This document shows, one piece after another, positions 21,735 through 35,100 of a stretch of DNA of 64,000 nucleotides (the first letter of the stretch is position 1; every line of letters begins with the position of its first letter). The DNA comes from Carposina sasakii. Lineage: Eukaryota > Arthropoda > Insecta > Lepidoptera > Carposinidae. A program made the translations under genes and the position numbers. Location of the stretch: contig CP053161.1 in assembly GCA_014607495.2 (NCBI GenBank), forward strand, positions 3,543,115 to 3,607,114, read 5' to 3'. The notes under the pieces are model-generated. The model was not told the origin of the DNA, searched no databases, and saw only the letters and a program-made list of their open reading frames with translations.

Positions 21735-21860
21735 AAATTGTATTAGGCGTTACAATTCGGAAGTTCAAACGTTCACTATGGGTGCGCCCACCGCCGGGCC
21801 CTACACCTCCACTGACCCTCGGATCTGATAACTCATAACTGCGAAAACAGGTTAAGTGAA
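21735..21860 (-). repeat. Dispersed repeat, inverted relative to about 575-655
   Basis: GGGCCCTACACCTCCACTGA and CTCGGATCTGATAACTCAT are the complement of the block at about 580-640. A shorter relative is at 53655-53705. Confidence 0.7.
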
Positions 21861-21917
21861 GTGCCTGTTATGTTATATATAATGAGCCTTTTATGTTATA
21901 TTTAACTATTGTTCTGC

Positions 21918-22140
21918 AGGGCCTCATTAGAATACATCAAGTGCATTTCTTTCCGCGCCTGTCTTAAGAGTCGATTGAGGAACTTAAGCCTTTCTCTCGA
22001 TGGGCTAGCAACTCGTCACTGATTTATTTACAACCGTCTCTGCTATACTAAACGCGGCTATGGGGATCACTTATACGATCCTGTCACACTGGCTACTCCA
22101 TTTCGGAAACACCGCCGTGTGTGTATGCAATATGCATGTT
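21918..22140 (+). repeat. Unclassified dispersed repeat copy
   Basis: Same family as 60084-60290: CCTCATTAGAATACATCA, GTCTTAAGAGTCGATTGAGG, GGGCTAGCAACTCGTCACTG. Confidence 0.65.
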
Positions 22141-22517
22141 TATCTATTCTAATGCGCAATACATATGCGCACTTGAGACGCTTAACCTGTCACTGACGAA
22201 TGCGTGATCAAATCCGCGTGACATTAAAAACACCCTAAGACGACCACTCGTTAATTTGAACACAATTTTCCTTTATTTTCATAAAAAACTTGTTTGAAGG
22301 ACTGTAACATTGCCGCGTCATGCGACAGCGTCATGTATCAAGCCTGTCTAGCTTAGCGCAATAAAAACTATAGCACTGCGAACTGTGTCCCCCCCCACCA
22401 CCAACGCTTCCATCTGTACACTTCTGAAATTTCAAATTTAGAACTATTCACATTCAGCCAATCACGCCTCGACGTTTTCAATAATATATATTTTTTTAAA
22501 TAACTTTCCGAGGCATC

Positions 22518-22859
22518 AGTTAGCATCTCAGAACAATGACTAAAGCATAGAAAGAGCTTTATGACTTTAAAAGCGTATCTTGTCTTAGACATTATACGGT
22601 AAAATACGATGAACAAAGATATAGACAAAAACTTGACACGTTATGTAGCTTTTTAACTTAGTATCATGTACGAAAGGTAGCCAAGGAACAAAGGAAAGGT
22701 AACCAAATTGACGTTTGCTTTGTGGTACGTTTTGCATTTTGAGCAACCTACATCTGTCTCTTTCTAATGCAGTTATGAGCGTATAAAAAACAGCGACGAC
22801 GATATTAGTCAAAATTCAGTTACTTCTATGCTTTAGTCATTGTTCTGAGGTTAGCATTA
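22518..22859. repeat. Inverted-repeat pair (CTCAGAACAATGACTAAAGC)
   Basis: CTCAGAACAATGACTAAAGC plus ATAG at about 22527-22552 is complementary to 22827-22850, with flanking TTAGCAT also paired. Spacer about 275 bp. Confidence 0.75.
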
Positions 22860-25396
22860 ATTAGCACGACGTATCAAAGTTAGCTAGTGTATATTTTTAA
22901 TATAAATTCATCACACCAGTGGCAACACTCCTAAGATTTATTAATACTGTTACGCGAATATAATATATTACGATACTCGTTCTGATATTTATTCCTAATC
23001 AAGTTTTATTCCATCGAGACTAATCAGAGGTATCTACACCGAATTACACGCGATGAGGTATATCCCTTCAGTGTCCATTTATAAACCAATTAAAATACAA
23101 CTTGGACTTACAACTTATACGGTACAACTTAATAAATATTAAGTTCTATTTAATAAATAATAAAACAATTAAAATAATAAAAAATAATCATCTAAAAGTT
23201 TTGAACACACCCTAGCTAATATTGCTACATTTTACAATAGTAAGTATATGCATTGTATTTTATAGACACACTAGGCTACAAAACATATTTACAACATATT
23301 CCCTAAAATATTCCATGAAAATAAGTATAAAAGTCGTTTATACAAATAAAACTAAAGAATGATTTCATGTTTTGTCCAAGTGCTTTGTTATTTGTGAGGT
23401 GTATATCAAATTTAAAAACACATTGCATACATACCTAGACTCTGAGGTAGCAATTAATGTACTTATCGTACCATTTTCAAATTTAATCTTGCCTCAATTA
23501 AATACAAAATTCAACTAAAACGTAAGACTCAATACTTTGTTTCTCAGTTAGATTATATTAAACACATATTTTGCAATTTAATCTGTACAAAAGACTAGCA
23601 TTTGTGGGTCGATATCATCAGAACGAAATAAAATAAATTCAGAAAAACCCCGAGAATAAACTAGTTTAGTGAGAGAATTAAGAAAATACAAAAAGAAACA
23701 AGAATATACTTGCACAAGGCGTCATAACTTACAGCAATAAATGAACTAAATAACTCATAAAAATATTATGTTTCAAAATGAAGCATGGGTTCTCAAACAG
23801 ATAGGACTCAAATCAGGAGACAGTTCTAGGAATGAACTTATTTCGGTGCTGACTCCTAGACTATACATACGGGCAAGTCTGTATCAAAACGTCCCTTTTA
23901 AGGTCCGTTTACATTATACCATTTTCTTGAAGATTCAAAAGCAATTATTGTAAAAACTTGAACAATGGATCAAAATTTTAGACCATTAGTCATTTATTGC
24001 TTCAATAAAATTGAATGCTATAGGCAAGAAGATGGTGTCATGTAAATGAGGCTTCATAGACTTGCTTCTCCTGTCTTTACATTTGTATGGTAAAGTCTGG
24101 TTCAAGTCCATTCAAATAAATAGGCACTTCATTACCCATGTAAAGATAGGTGCTCACCCTAGCGAGGCACTTAGTAAACGCTTGTATGAGTCAAATATGA
24201 GCACTCCATATTATAATTTAATTTAAAATAAATACAAAGGAAAAAGTGTTCCAATATTTATAAATATAGCTATTTATATAAATAAAAAGAATATGCGGCT
24301 TTACTATAATCTGTATACATTTTAAATATTATAAGGTTATTATACGTTAAGTACATAGCAAATCTACATTATCAGAGCACTTTTGTATCTATTGCATAGT
24401 TATTATAATGATTCAAGCAGGTCTCTACAACTCTTTATAAATGGTTCATAAAAACTTCTGCAATAATTTGTCAACAACACCTTATGGCAACATTCTACAG
24501 TGTAATACGAGTAACTATAGTAACGTTACACGATGTATAACAATGAGCAGTTAGCGTATGTATTCGAAACTGTGAGAGAGTATCGATAGCACAGGCACAT
24601 AATCACATTTCCGATTATATTTTAACACTATTTATTTTATTATTCTTTACTCGAAAAAGACTGTATGCAATCTGATGAACTTTGTACTAACTCTGGCGCG
24701 ACAGTATGAAAAATCTACCTTTAGTTGTATTCATACAACAATACTTGTAGAAAATTGTATCATAATTTGTGTTTTAACTATGAATATTGCCATATACAAA
24801 TTGCTAGACAACCATTGACCATAGACTAAGTTATACAACTTCAGTTTGTTCTTGTCATAGATAAGGAATATTACGCAGGCATACCGAATACAGGAGATTC
24901 AAAATAAAAGGTATGCGACATGTCAGTTAACAAGCTAAATAAATATTTTGTACCAAAACGTAACAAACACACCAGTTTACATTTAATGACTATTTTCACT
25001 AACCAATTACTATCGTCGAATTATAAAAAATAAATTACATTTAGTTAGCAAAACAATTTGGATAAATGCCGTTCATGTGTACAATGACACTGTCCTGAGC
25101 GAATCGTCTCTAAGATTACATACAGGGAGCGCCTAGGCGGCGCGTTCGGGAAATATCTACAAATATGCAATAAAGTATTACATACAAAACGCGACATGGA
25201 AAGGGATACCTTCCCTGCATTAAACATGTACCGCGTCGGAACACGCCGGAAACCCGTCAGAGTGGACGTTACCACTTGCAACCTGTCGCCACCAGATGGC
25301 ACGACACTACATTATTAACAACTAAATAGCTCAAGGTAGAATCAGACGAATTACTTATCGACGCCTTAGAGTCAAAATTTCGGAAATGTATTTATA

Positions 25397-25660
25397 TACA
25401 GGGTGTAACAAAAAGGGTATGTTAAGCGAAAAGCTATGTAAATAGCCCACTATAGAGAACCTATCCACAAAATTTGAGACCCGAAATCACATGTTTATTT
25501 TTCCCGATAGTATGGAGAATTTTTAAATATCTCAGAAATTTTCATACAATCTTGAAAAATAAAAATGTGATTTCGAGTCTCAAATTTTGTAGATAGGTTC
25601 TCTATAGTGGGCTATTTACATAGCTTTTCGCTTAACATACCCTTTATGTTACACCTTGTA
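25397..25660. mobile_element. Palindromic MITE (TACAGGGTGTAACA), copy 2
   Basis: Very similar to copies at 8102 and 62604. It lies about 430 bp past the liprin-alpha stop codon, so it may be transcribed in the 3' UTR as a long hairpin. Confidence 0.9.
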
Positions 25661-25877
25661 TATGCCTATTAATAATAGACATTTAAGACTCCATGACTTT
25701 CATTTTGCCTGTTTCGAAAACATTTCCAACCCAGGCAAAATCAAAGATATATAACAAAATGAACCGTTCGATTATACCTTGACATTTCGCATCGGTCGAC
25801 CAACCAATCGGTACCCCCAAAGTCTCTCAAGTAACATGAATCTCACAGGCGTGTCCGTTTCCATCGCGCAGCGGTTA

Positions 25878-26065
25878 GAGTCCGTTTCATAGAATAACTC
25901 CGCCTGATTTCGGAACAGTTTTAACCTATATGCCCACAGATAACGTAGTCACACACATAGGAGGTAACCGCCATCATGCGAGAGCTACACGGTGCAACGC
26001 CCTCTAGTGGCTGCCCACAGATAATGTACACACATGGGAGGTAGCCGTCATCCCTCTAGCGGCCG
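25878..26065 (+). repeat. Dispersed repeat abutting the liprin-alpha stop codon
   Basis: Same family as 20696-20870 with an internal duplication (CCCACAGATAA...GTAGTCACACACATAGGAGG and ACACACATGGGAGGTAGCCG). It ends about 25 bp from the stop codon. Confidence 0.6.
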
Positions 26066-26088
26066 CCCGGTTAGTTGATGGAGTGATG

Positions 26089-26181
26089 TCAGGAGACGGT
26101 GTGGTCGTGCGGCAGACGCGCGGCGCGCTCCGTGCCCGCCGCCAGCAGGTTGGCGAACTCCACCTCGAGGATCTGCCGCGC
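26089..26181 (-). CDS. Liprin-alpha: Liprin-alpha terminal coding exon
   Basis: 30 codons plus TGA after acceptor GTGCGCAG. It encodes [19 protein letters not shown] and ends [11 protein letters not shown]. Vertebrate liprins continue for about 80 more residues and end in a PDZ-binding YSC; here the tail is short. Confidence 0.92.
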   Translation of the reverse strand, partial: ARQILEVEFANLLAAGTERAARLPHDHTVS

Positions 26182-29100
26182 CTGCGCACGGGAATGGACG
26201 TTATTGACAGTGTTATACACCAGGTATGGAAGTATGGTATGCAAAATCATAGTGTGTCGTTAAGGCTATTTGATTATGTTTTATTTAATTTATTTTTATG
26301 TTTTAAAATCTTACCTATTTATTATATTAAATTTAATGACCAAAAGAGATAGAAAAAGATACTTTGTACACAATGTAGCACGCAATAAAGAATTTGAATT
26401 TTTAGAAATAAGCTACAAAGTTAGGTAGGCAAGACCATAGTAAAATTAATTTAAAGTGGCAATATTATCCAATGCCCTCGAGTGCAGCACTCAGAATACG
26501 GAGCGAGCTAGCTGACCTGCGTGTTCTGCGTGGGGATCTGCAACGCCAGCGCCATACTGTTGGCGTCGAAGCTGTCGTCTAGAGCGATGAGGGCTCCGTG
26601 CACTCCGCTTTCCACCAGGTTGTTGGCGTACTCCTGGAAATTAACACACATTCATGTGGTGACTGTTAGTGTGCACAAACATTGTAAAGGTGAAGAAGTA
26701 CGAGGCCTGCCTATGGGATCAACTCCGAAATATTGAAAAAAAAAATCAGCAGTTCCATACATTTCAGTGCAGTAATTATTCGAGATTGTATCCAGACTGG
26801 TCCCATAGCGAAAGTTGTTTCTTTTTACCTACCTAGTTTCGTGTCAAAAGATAATCACTAATTTTGGATAGACCTTATATAGAGTGGCCCTGGGGGCGTG
26901 GCCGGTGTAAGTGGAATTTGAGCAAAATGGGCAATGGACGCTCGTTGGTCCACACGAGCAGGTCGAGGGAGGTCGCGCCCTCCCCCTCAGCACTACCTTG
27001 AGCTGCACGAGCTGCAGCCAGCGCTGCAGACGCTCGTTGGTCCACACGAGCACGTCCCTCACGCAGTGCTCGCGCCCTCCCCCTCAGCACTACCTTGAGC
27101 TGCACGAGCTGCAGCCAGCGCTGCAGACGCTCGTTGGTCCACACGAGCACGTCCCTCACGCAGTGCTCGCGCCCTCCCCCTCAGCACTACCTTGAGCTGC
27201 ACGAGCTGCAGCCAGCGCTGCAGACGCTCGTTGGTCCACACGAGCACGTCCCTCACGCAGTGCTCGCGCCCTCCCCCTCAGCACTACCTTGAGCTGCACG
27301 AGCTGCAGCCAGCGCTGCAGACGCTCGTTGGTCCACACGAGCACGTCCCTCACGCAGTGTTCGGCAGCCCTCCTCCTCTCCTCTAAGACTCGCACGGAGT
27401 ACCCCACACGTTTGAGGCACGCCACGCCGAAGTGGAGAGACGTTCTGAATGAAAAGAAACTGTTGATGAACGAAAACCAGACAAAACACACAAATACACT
27501 TAAACACAAAAGTATTTGTTAGGCATTACAAGATGATTTCTATTATTTATTTGCAATAATAACTAACCCTACGTAAAAAAACTAGAGCTACAAAATAAAA
27601 TAAAATTTACAAATAGAAGACTCCTTGCATGTCCTCCACCGCTGGCAATGTGCCCAAAAGGCTGGCAGCGTTGCCCCGCCAGATGATTTCAAATTTTCCC
27701 TTGCTATCCTGTTTATGAGTTTCCTTCATTCTGCCACCGTGACAGATCCTTCCTTGTCCATACACTCTCCCTCTCCCATACAGCAGTCCACTTATTCCCA
27801 CCAGTATTCTCAAGAACTCTGTCCCATTTCAGCTCATTGTAGCTGTTAACAGCTCCCAAGCCACGGCCACATTATAATCATGCAAGTTACTATCTATCTT
27901 TGCTTATGTAACACAAAACCTCAAGAAAAAAAAACACAAAATGAACAACGCTGTAATAAATAAATAAATAAACGCTACAAATCGGTCCTTCGGCCCGGAT
28001 ACCAGTGACGAATCCAGTGCCGTGGTTATAGGTCTGTAGACGCGGGGTCTCATAATGAAATTTTTATAAAAATGTCACGAATGATAAACGTAATATAACT
28101 GTTTTACTACATCTTAAAACATAAATCTTATGAAATTATCATGAAGCCACAATACATATGAGCTTTCTATTTGTCGAGTCAAATTTTAAGCGCTGTTACT
28201 GAATATCAGTAATAGTTTCATCTAAGGACTGACCTGTGAAAACTGTCGAGCATTTTGAGTTGTGTACGCAGATCTCTCTTGGTAAGGTGTTCCAACATCC
28301 GCGCGTCTACCAAACACTCCATAAATGTGGTGCGGTATTGTGGTAATCCTGAAAACATACACTTGTGTAAACCTCACATCGAAATAATCATTTTTAAATA
28401 GCCTATTACAGCAAGGTGTCAATTCAAGGAGGTAGACCTAAGAAGTGTTGGATGGATTGTGTGAGAGAGGATATGTGTGTACTGGGAGTGAGTAATGAGA
28501 TGACGGTTAATAGGGATGAATGAATTTGAATGGAAGAAAGAACAAATTTTGAATTTGAATGGAAGAAAAGTACATATTGCACCGACCCCAAATAAATGGA
28601 AACAGGGCAGGAAGATAATGATGATATTATAGTAGGCTTACTTCTTACATAATAATAATTATTATTGATAAATATAATAATAATCTGTGGGAGATATTTT
28701 GCACTGTACATGTACCATCCGCAAGATAGACGGGCTATTTAGTCAAGATCGGGGCTGCCTCTAACCGGTCATTGTAGAGTTCATTGGGAGGCCTATGTTC
28801 AGCAGTGGACTTGTCATTTCCGAGCTGATGACGTCCATCTCCCGGTCGTATGACGCAGGCGGTTACCTAGCGACGGCAGCCACACGTTGCCGATCCACTC
28901 GTGGTCCATGTCTCCGAAGGCCAGCGCGGCGCAGGCGGTGCCGCGCGGGGCTGATGGTGACGTCAGCGACACCATCTCCTGGATGGCCAGCCGCAGCTTC
29001 AGCCGGTGCAGCGGGTTGCTGATGCCTGCGGGAAAAAGGGAAATTAGAATAAAATGTTGAAGAACATTCTTATGTTCCTATACAACGAATTATAACTTAA

Positions 29101-32100
29101 ATCTTACGTGTCCCCCCCACAACCACCGATCTCTCTCTGGACCTCCTGGTCACCTCCCCCCATTCACCGGTCTCCTTCTGGATCTCCTGGTCACCTCCCC
29201 CCATTCACCGGTCTCCTTCTGGATCTCCTGGTCGCCCGCCCCCACACTCACCGATCTCCCTCTGGATCTCCTGGTCGCCCCCTTACACTCACATATCTCC
29301 CTCTGGATCTCCTAGTCGCCCCCCCACACTCATAGATCTCCCTCTGGATCTTCTGGTCCCCCTCACACTCACCGATCGCCCTCTGGATCTTCTGGTCCCC
29401 CCACACTCACCGATCTCCCTCTGGATCTCCTGGTCGCCCCCCCACACTCACCAATCTCCCTCTGGATCTCCTGGTCACCCCCTTGCACTCACACATCTCC
29501 ATCTTGATCTCCTGGTCGCCCTCACACTCACCGATCTCCCTCTGGATCTCCTGGTACCCCCACACTCACCGATCTCCCTCTGGATCTCCTGGTCCCCCCC
29601 ACACTCACCGATCTCCCTCTGGATCTCCTGGTCGCCCCCACACTCACCGATCTCCCTCTGGATCTCCTGGTCGCCCCCCCTCCCCTACACTCACCGATCT
29701 CCCTCTGGATCTCCTGGTCGCCCCCCCTCCCCCACACTCACCGATCTCCCTCTGGATCTCCTGGTCGGACAGCGCGGACATGATGGCGCCGCTCTTGACG
29801 TTGGCGCGGCAGGCGGCCACGTACCAGGCCGGCATGCCCACCCACAGCTCCAGCCACGCCACCACGGTGGGTCCGTTCCACAGCGCGAACGGCGTGCCCG
29901 CGCGCATCGCCTCCCCGAGCAGCTCGTGCCGGTAGTCGCGCTCTCTGAGGGGACGAGGTCATTGAGTTTTCATGTTTTATATCAATAAGTTTGCAACAAT
30001 ATTAGGTCATCTTATAATGTGAAATCTTTCACATCACTCATCGTCCCGGCGTGTACGTACTTGCACTTGGCGCGCGCGTAGTCGGGCTGCGCGTGCGCGT
30101 CCGCCGCGTCCTCCGCCGTGCCCAGCGCCGACAGCGAGCGCGTCGGCGGACCCGACTGCATCTGCATACATACATACATACATAGTTACATTGAGAAGCG
30201 TATCACTCAATAAGGATTTTCTGAAATGGCCTTCGTCAAATGGCAGCACTGTGTCAAATACATCCAAAAATATTTCTCACTTTACGAAGGGTTACCGTTC
30301 TAGTCTAAAGGCTGATTACAACCATTACAAAAGAGATAAAACTCTAAAATGCTAAACATCAAATCTAACCCTGCACACAAGTGTATAATGTATAACGCGA
30401 CCAAAAATATGTTGTGGAAATGCTGGGATGGTACCTGAGGACTTTTGGAATCACCTGGAGTATGACAGGCCCCCGATTAAACTGCTCCAAGACCCCGTGT
30501 AATGTGATGCAGCTAACTTCGTGACCTATCAAATATGTGAACTTGTAATACTATATAAACTATTTAAATAGTGTTCCCGTCCTGAAAGCAGCTCCGTATT
30601 CTATCCGTTTTCAGCATTGTTTTCCGAACTGGTTTGAGGAGCGTCCCGACCGCATTCCTTCAGGTTTCCGTAAACCTCAGCCGTTTTCACCGTTTTTAGT
30701 ACCGAGAAAGTCAATCTAGATCTTTAGCGCAATCACCAGGAATTAACGGGTCTTCATTAATACAACAAGCTACCTATAGTCACTCACCGGCATCCCAGCC
30801 TTCTCTTTCTTGCTAAAGAACCTTCCTAGCGAGCTTTTGATGCCCCTCTTCTTCTGCTGATGCATGGACGCGATGGAAACGGCGGAGGCGGCGGCGGCCA
30901 CGCCCCGCGGTAGCCCCGGGGAAGCCCCGCCCCACGCGCCGCTTGATAACCCTCCGAGGGACTCTTGACTTGAACTGAGGGGGCACCAAAAAAATTGCAT
31001 CATAATGGTTACATAAAGCTGTCTTCCCGAAATGGAGTCGCCAGAACTACAGGGGTGTAAAATCTAGCAGATATTAAAACTTGTCAATAAGAATGTTCTA
31101 TGATACTAGCAAAATTATAACGCAACATTAGCAATTTCGTTTTAACAATCAGTCAATCGAACAACATACGACTCGAAGGACCAACTTTGTACAACCTTTT
31201 GTTACTAATGTTTGATGTTACGATACACAACAATGGATTAAAATTTGCGGAGTCTCTACTATTATGTTTTGCTCGTTGAAGGCACTTTTAAATGATATTT
31301 TACTTAGCAATAACGTTTATTCTAACGTTGCTAGGGGTTAACATAAATTCTTAAAGCAGGATTATTTCCATCATGCAAAACGAAATGTTGCTCTACGCTG
31401 CTTATATCACCGTCTCACATTCACAGTAAAAACAATCTTGCTTTATGAACTGTTCTTCTTCTACGCGTTTGTTACAAATTAAAATGGAATCACTAAAATA
31501 CCTATATAGCTTTCTAATACTTTTGAATAGTATAAAGAGTACAGGGCTCTACAATGGATGGGGTCACACAAAATAATTAGATAAAATTAACATACCATGC
31601 GCCCATCATTTTGAAAAGACAAATAACACTAGAAACCTAAGTAATTCCATTTTATTTAGTAACAATATTTAAAATTATTAATAAAGAAATGGAAAAAATT
31701 CCTCACCACTATTTACACTGTACACAATTAATACTTTGTAATAATCTTTCGGAGCACCTTTTACTTAAATGCGAATAGGAATTAAAATTAAAAATAATCT
31801 ATTATAACTTTTTGGACCAACAAACAATTTTGGTTTTTTCTAGAATAGTGACTCAAAAAAATTTTATTTCTTGCAATATTCTTAACAATTTCAATTAACA
31901 TTCATTTACTAAAGACAATGGCTGTATGGGCTTAGTTCCCCTTGTCTTTCCTTCGGGATAAACTAAACAAAACAAAAAATCAATTAACATGACATGATTA
32001 TCTAATAAATGAATAAAAATTGTCAATAATAACTTGCAGATTTAACCAAGCTGGGATGATAGAATAAATAGTCATCAATGATCTTGTACAAGTTAGATTT

Positions 32101-35100
32101 TAAACACAACTTGTGTGGTGCATAATTGAGTAATGTGTCCGGGCAGTCACACCAGACTTGATTTAGGTTTACTTCCGATAGACTGGGCTTAGGTCTAAAT
32201 ACAGAGCTAGGTCTTAGACTAGGTATGGTAGACCACCTGTGTATCGGGATCCGCGCTAGGCTTCCCGACATTATCGACGTTCTGGCAGCGTGGAAATAAA
32301 GGGATGCAAATGTTAGTGTTAAGGTATACAACAAATCAATAATAATAACAAATGTAAATTATCAGTGTTGTTTTCCCTGAAAAGGTAAAAACATGAAATA
32401 AACACGAATTAAATGTTAAAAACAAACTCAACGCGGGCTGTGATAATTCTGTGTTTCACTCGCTATCGAATTACTTGGGCTTTGCCACAACAAGTTACGT
32501 CAGGCGACATCGCTAAAGTAGCTGAAAGCAGTAATCTAGACTGACAGAAGACACGATAATAATGTCTGATGATGGGTGCTTATAACTCACTCGTCCAACC
32601 CGGGCGGGCCGTGTGTCCTCAGTCTATCTCTCTCGGCGTGCAGCGCTCGCGCCGCTCGCTCCAGCCGCAGCGAGCGCGCCGTGAGCGGAGACTCCGCCCC
32701 CTCGCCGCCCGACACGACCCCGTCCGCACATAACTGCAACTGTAGGTTAAATAAATGTCAGATTCTCATGTGAGCATTGTGTAGAGTGTTTAACTATTAG
32801 AAGTGCGCGAGGCAGGGTTTACACGTGTTTTATTGTAATTAAGTTCATTTATAAATATATTATTTTGGACACACGAGCATGTAGCCAGTGTCCCATAAGT
32901 GGACCGTCCATGCGATCCGCGACCACATTCAGGAGGCTATATTATATTGAATTGCAATATATCATCACATAGGTCAGATAAAAGCCATGCCAACAGAACT
33001 ATGAATTTTACATAACATTCAAATATATAAACTTATAATATAGTGTATATACATACTCGTGTGAATACATATAAGTTAGAGTACAAAGGCAAAACACAAA
33101 ATTACAAGTAAATGTACTACAATATTTATATTTTTAATAATGACGTCACCTATTATGAATCTAATAAATATACTTACACAATGGCATTAATACCTATGTA
33201 AAGTGGCAAGATATGTTACGAATTAAAGCAGTGCAGCGAGTATTTTTTCCGCATAAATATTACTATGCTGAGTTGTATATAAATCTTATTAGTCATACAT
33301 AATTATTATATGTACTAGGTGGAGTTTACAAATCAATAGGCAAGCTTTTCGCAAAAGCATATGTGCCGCAAATTATGTATGCCATCGCAAACTTTTCACT
33401 TATTTTCATCGCCTAATGACGAAGAATAAAGTCATGTTAATTCTCCTGCGTATTTAATACATTTCATCATCATCAGCCTATTGCAGTCCACTGCTGGACG
33501 TAGGCCTCCCCCAGGGCAATACGCCACAAAACTGCCATGGGGGGTATTTGCCCATAGTCACCACGCTGGGCAGGCGGGTTGGTGACCGCAGTTTGTATTT
33601 CGGACTATGTTGTCAACACGGGAGGCGCTGCTGCCCACCTCCCGGAAACCCTTAATCGCCTCGTACGATACCCACGGGCAGGCATGTGGTGGTACGAAAT
33701 TCTACTCTGCCGGCATCACGCGGCCATATTAATATATTTATGTTAAAACAAATAGGTGTTATGCTTCCGGGGAATATAAAAAATTTGACGCGAGATTAGG
33801 AGCCAGATATAATGTATTTTAGCCAACAGCTAAACATTTCATGCTAGGTATTTGGTAGGACTATTTCGTATTTAGAAGGAAATTTTCGATTGGCGAAATA
33901 CGCGCTATCATGGCGCCGATAAAACGCGATAAGAATAAAAGGGTAGCAAAAACAACGTTAAAAATAAAATGTTAAATGGCGACCCACAAACAGTTTAGAA
34001 TAGGAAATAGCTTAGCGTAGAATAGTTACTATGTCTGATATAAGGAAAAAGTTTGCGATGTCTACAGTGTGTGGACAGGCTCATTATGCAGTCAGTGCTT
34101 CAGTCCCGACCTGGCTGGACGGCAGCGACTCAGAGGACGGGGGCGGCCGGAAGTGCGCGTGCCCGGGCGACATCGACGCCGGCGCCTGCGCACCGCCACA
34201 ACATGCACACCCGGGGTATTATACATCATTTATTGATACATTTTTGACCCTAAGGCGTCAATATATACGGTTTTCATTGAAAAATAGGCATATCTATTAA
34301 TTATTTGCCACTGCACAGAAAAGATACATATTTCAGATCTAGTAAGCCACAGTTCAGCGGCCGTGTGATAAACTAAACACCTTAGCTAGAATAACAAACG
34401 CAGTAAGAGTGTCGTGTGTTTACATTGTATGTACCTATACATTCATGGTCGTAGGCATGATGACGTAGTAGTAGTAGTAGTAAGAAGTAGGTCGTAGATG
34501 TTGCGGGCCACTCGGCGCGGCGCGGCACCAGGTGTGTGTGTATGTATCTATGTATGTGTGTGCACTGACCGTGTGGTACTGCCTGGCGTGGCGTGGCGCG
34601 GCACCAGGTGTGTGTGTATGTATCTATGTATGTGTGTGCACTGACCGTGTGGTACTGCCTGGCGTGGCGTGGCGCGGCACCAGGTGTGTGTGTATGTATC
34701 TATGTATGTGTGTGCACTGACCGTGTGGTACTGCCTGGCGTGGCGTGGCGCGGCACCAGGTGTGTGTGTATGTATCTATGTATGTGTGTGCACTGACCGT
34801 GTGGTACTGCCTGGCGTGGCGTGGCGCGGCACCAGGTGTGTGTGTATGTATCTATGTATGTGTGTGCACTGACCGTGTGGTACTGCCTGGCGTGGCGTGC
34901 GGGTGACGCGGCAGGCGGTGTGTGCACTCGGTGGTACGCGGCGCGGCACCAGGTGTGTGTGTATGTATCTATGTATGTGTGTGCACTGACCGTGTGGTAC
35001 TGCCTGGCGTGGCGTGGCGCGGCACCAGATGTGTGTGTATGTATCTATGTATGTGTGTGCACCCGTGTGGTACTGCCTGGCGTGGCGTGGCGCGGCACCT

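Larger units (their letters stand above)
19388..26088. other. Convergent intergenic region / 3' UTRs of BMS1 and liprin-alpha
   Basis: AT-rich DNA with no conserved coding segment on either strand. It contains dispersed-repeat copies near 20.7, 21.75 and 21.9 kb, a foldback at 22.5-22.86 kb, a palindromic MITE at 25.4 kb and many TTTATT motifs that could be minus-strand poly(A) signals for liprin-alpha. The true UTR ends cannot be read from sequence alone. Confidence 0.6.

Noticed and set aside
26911..27522. Overlapping plus-strand frames with [18 protein letters not shown] repeats
   Set aside because: Antisense of the duplicated liprin exon; the minus strand carries the real coding sense.
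29108..29935. Pro/Ser-rich plus-strand frames in the 29 kb array
   Set aside because: Antisense shadow of the liprin SAM1 exon and its about 40-bp repeats.
32235..32287. Candidate minus-strand liprin exon with GCCAG acceptor and CAG|GTGGTC donor
   Set aside because: Joined to the preceding exon in phase 2 it gives a stop within three codons; the 30974 exon joins correctly instead.
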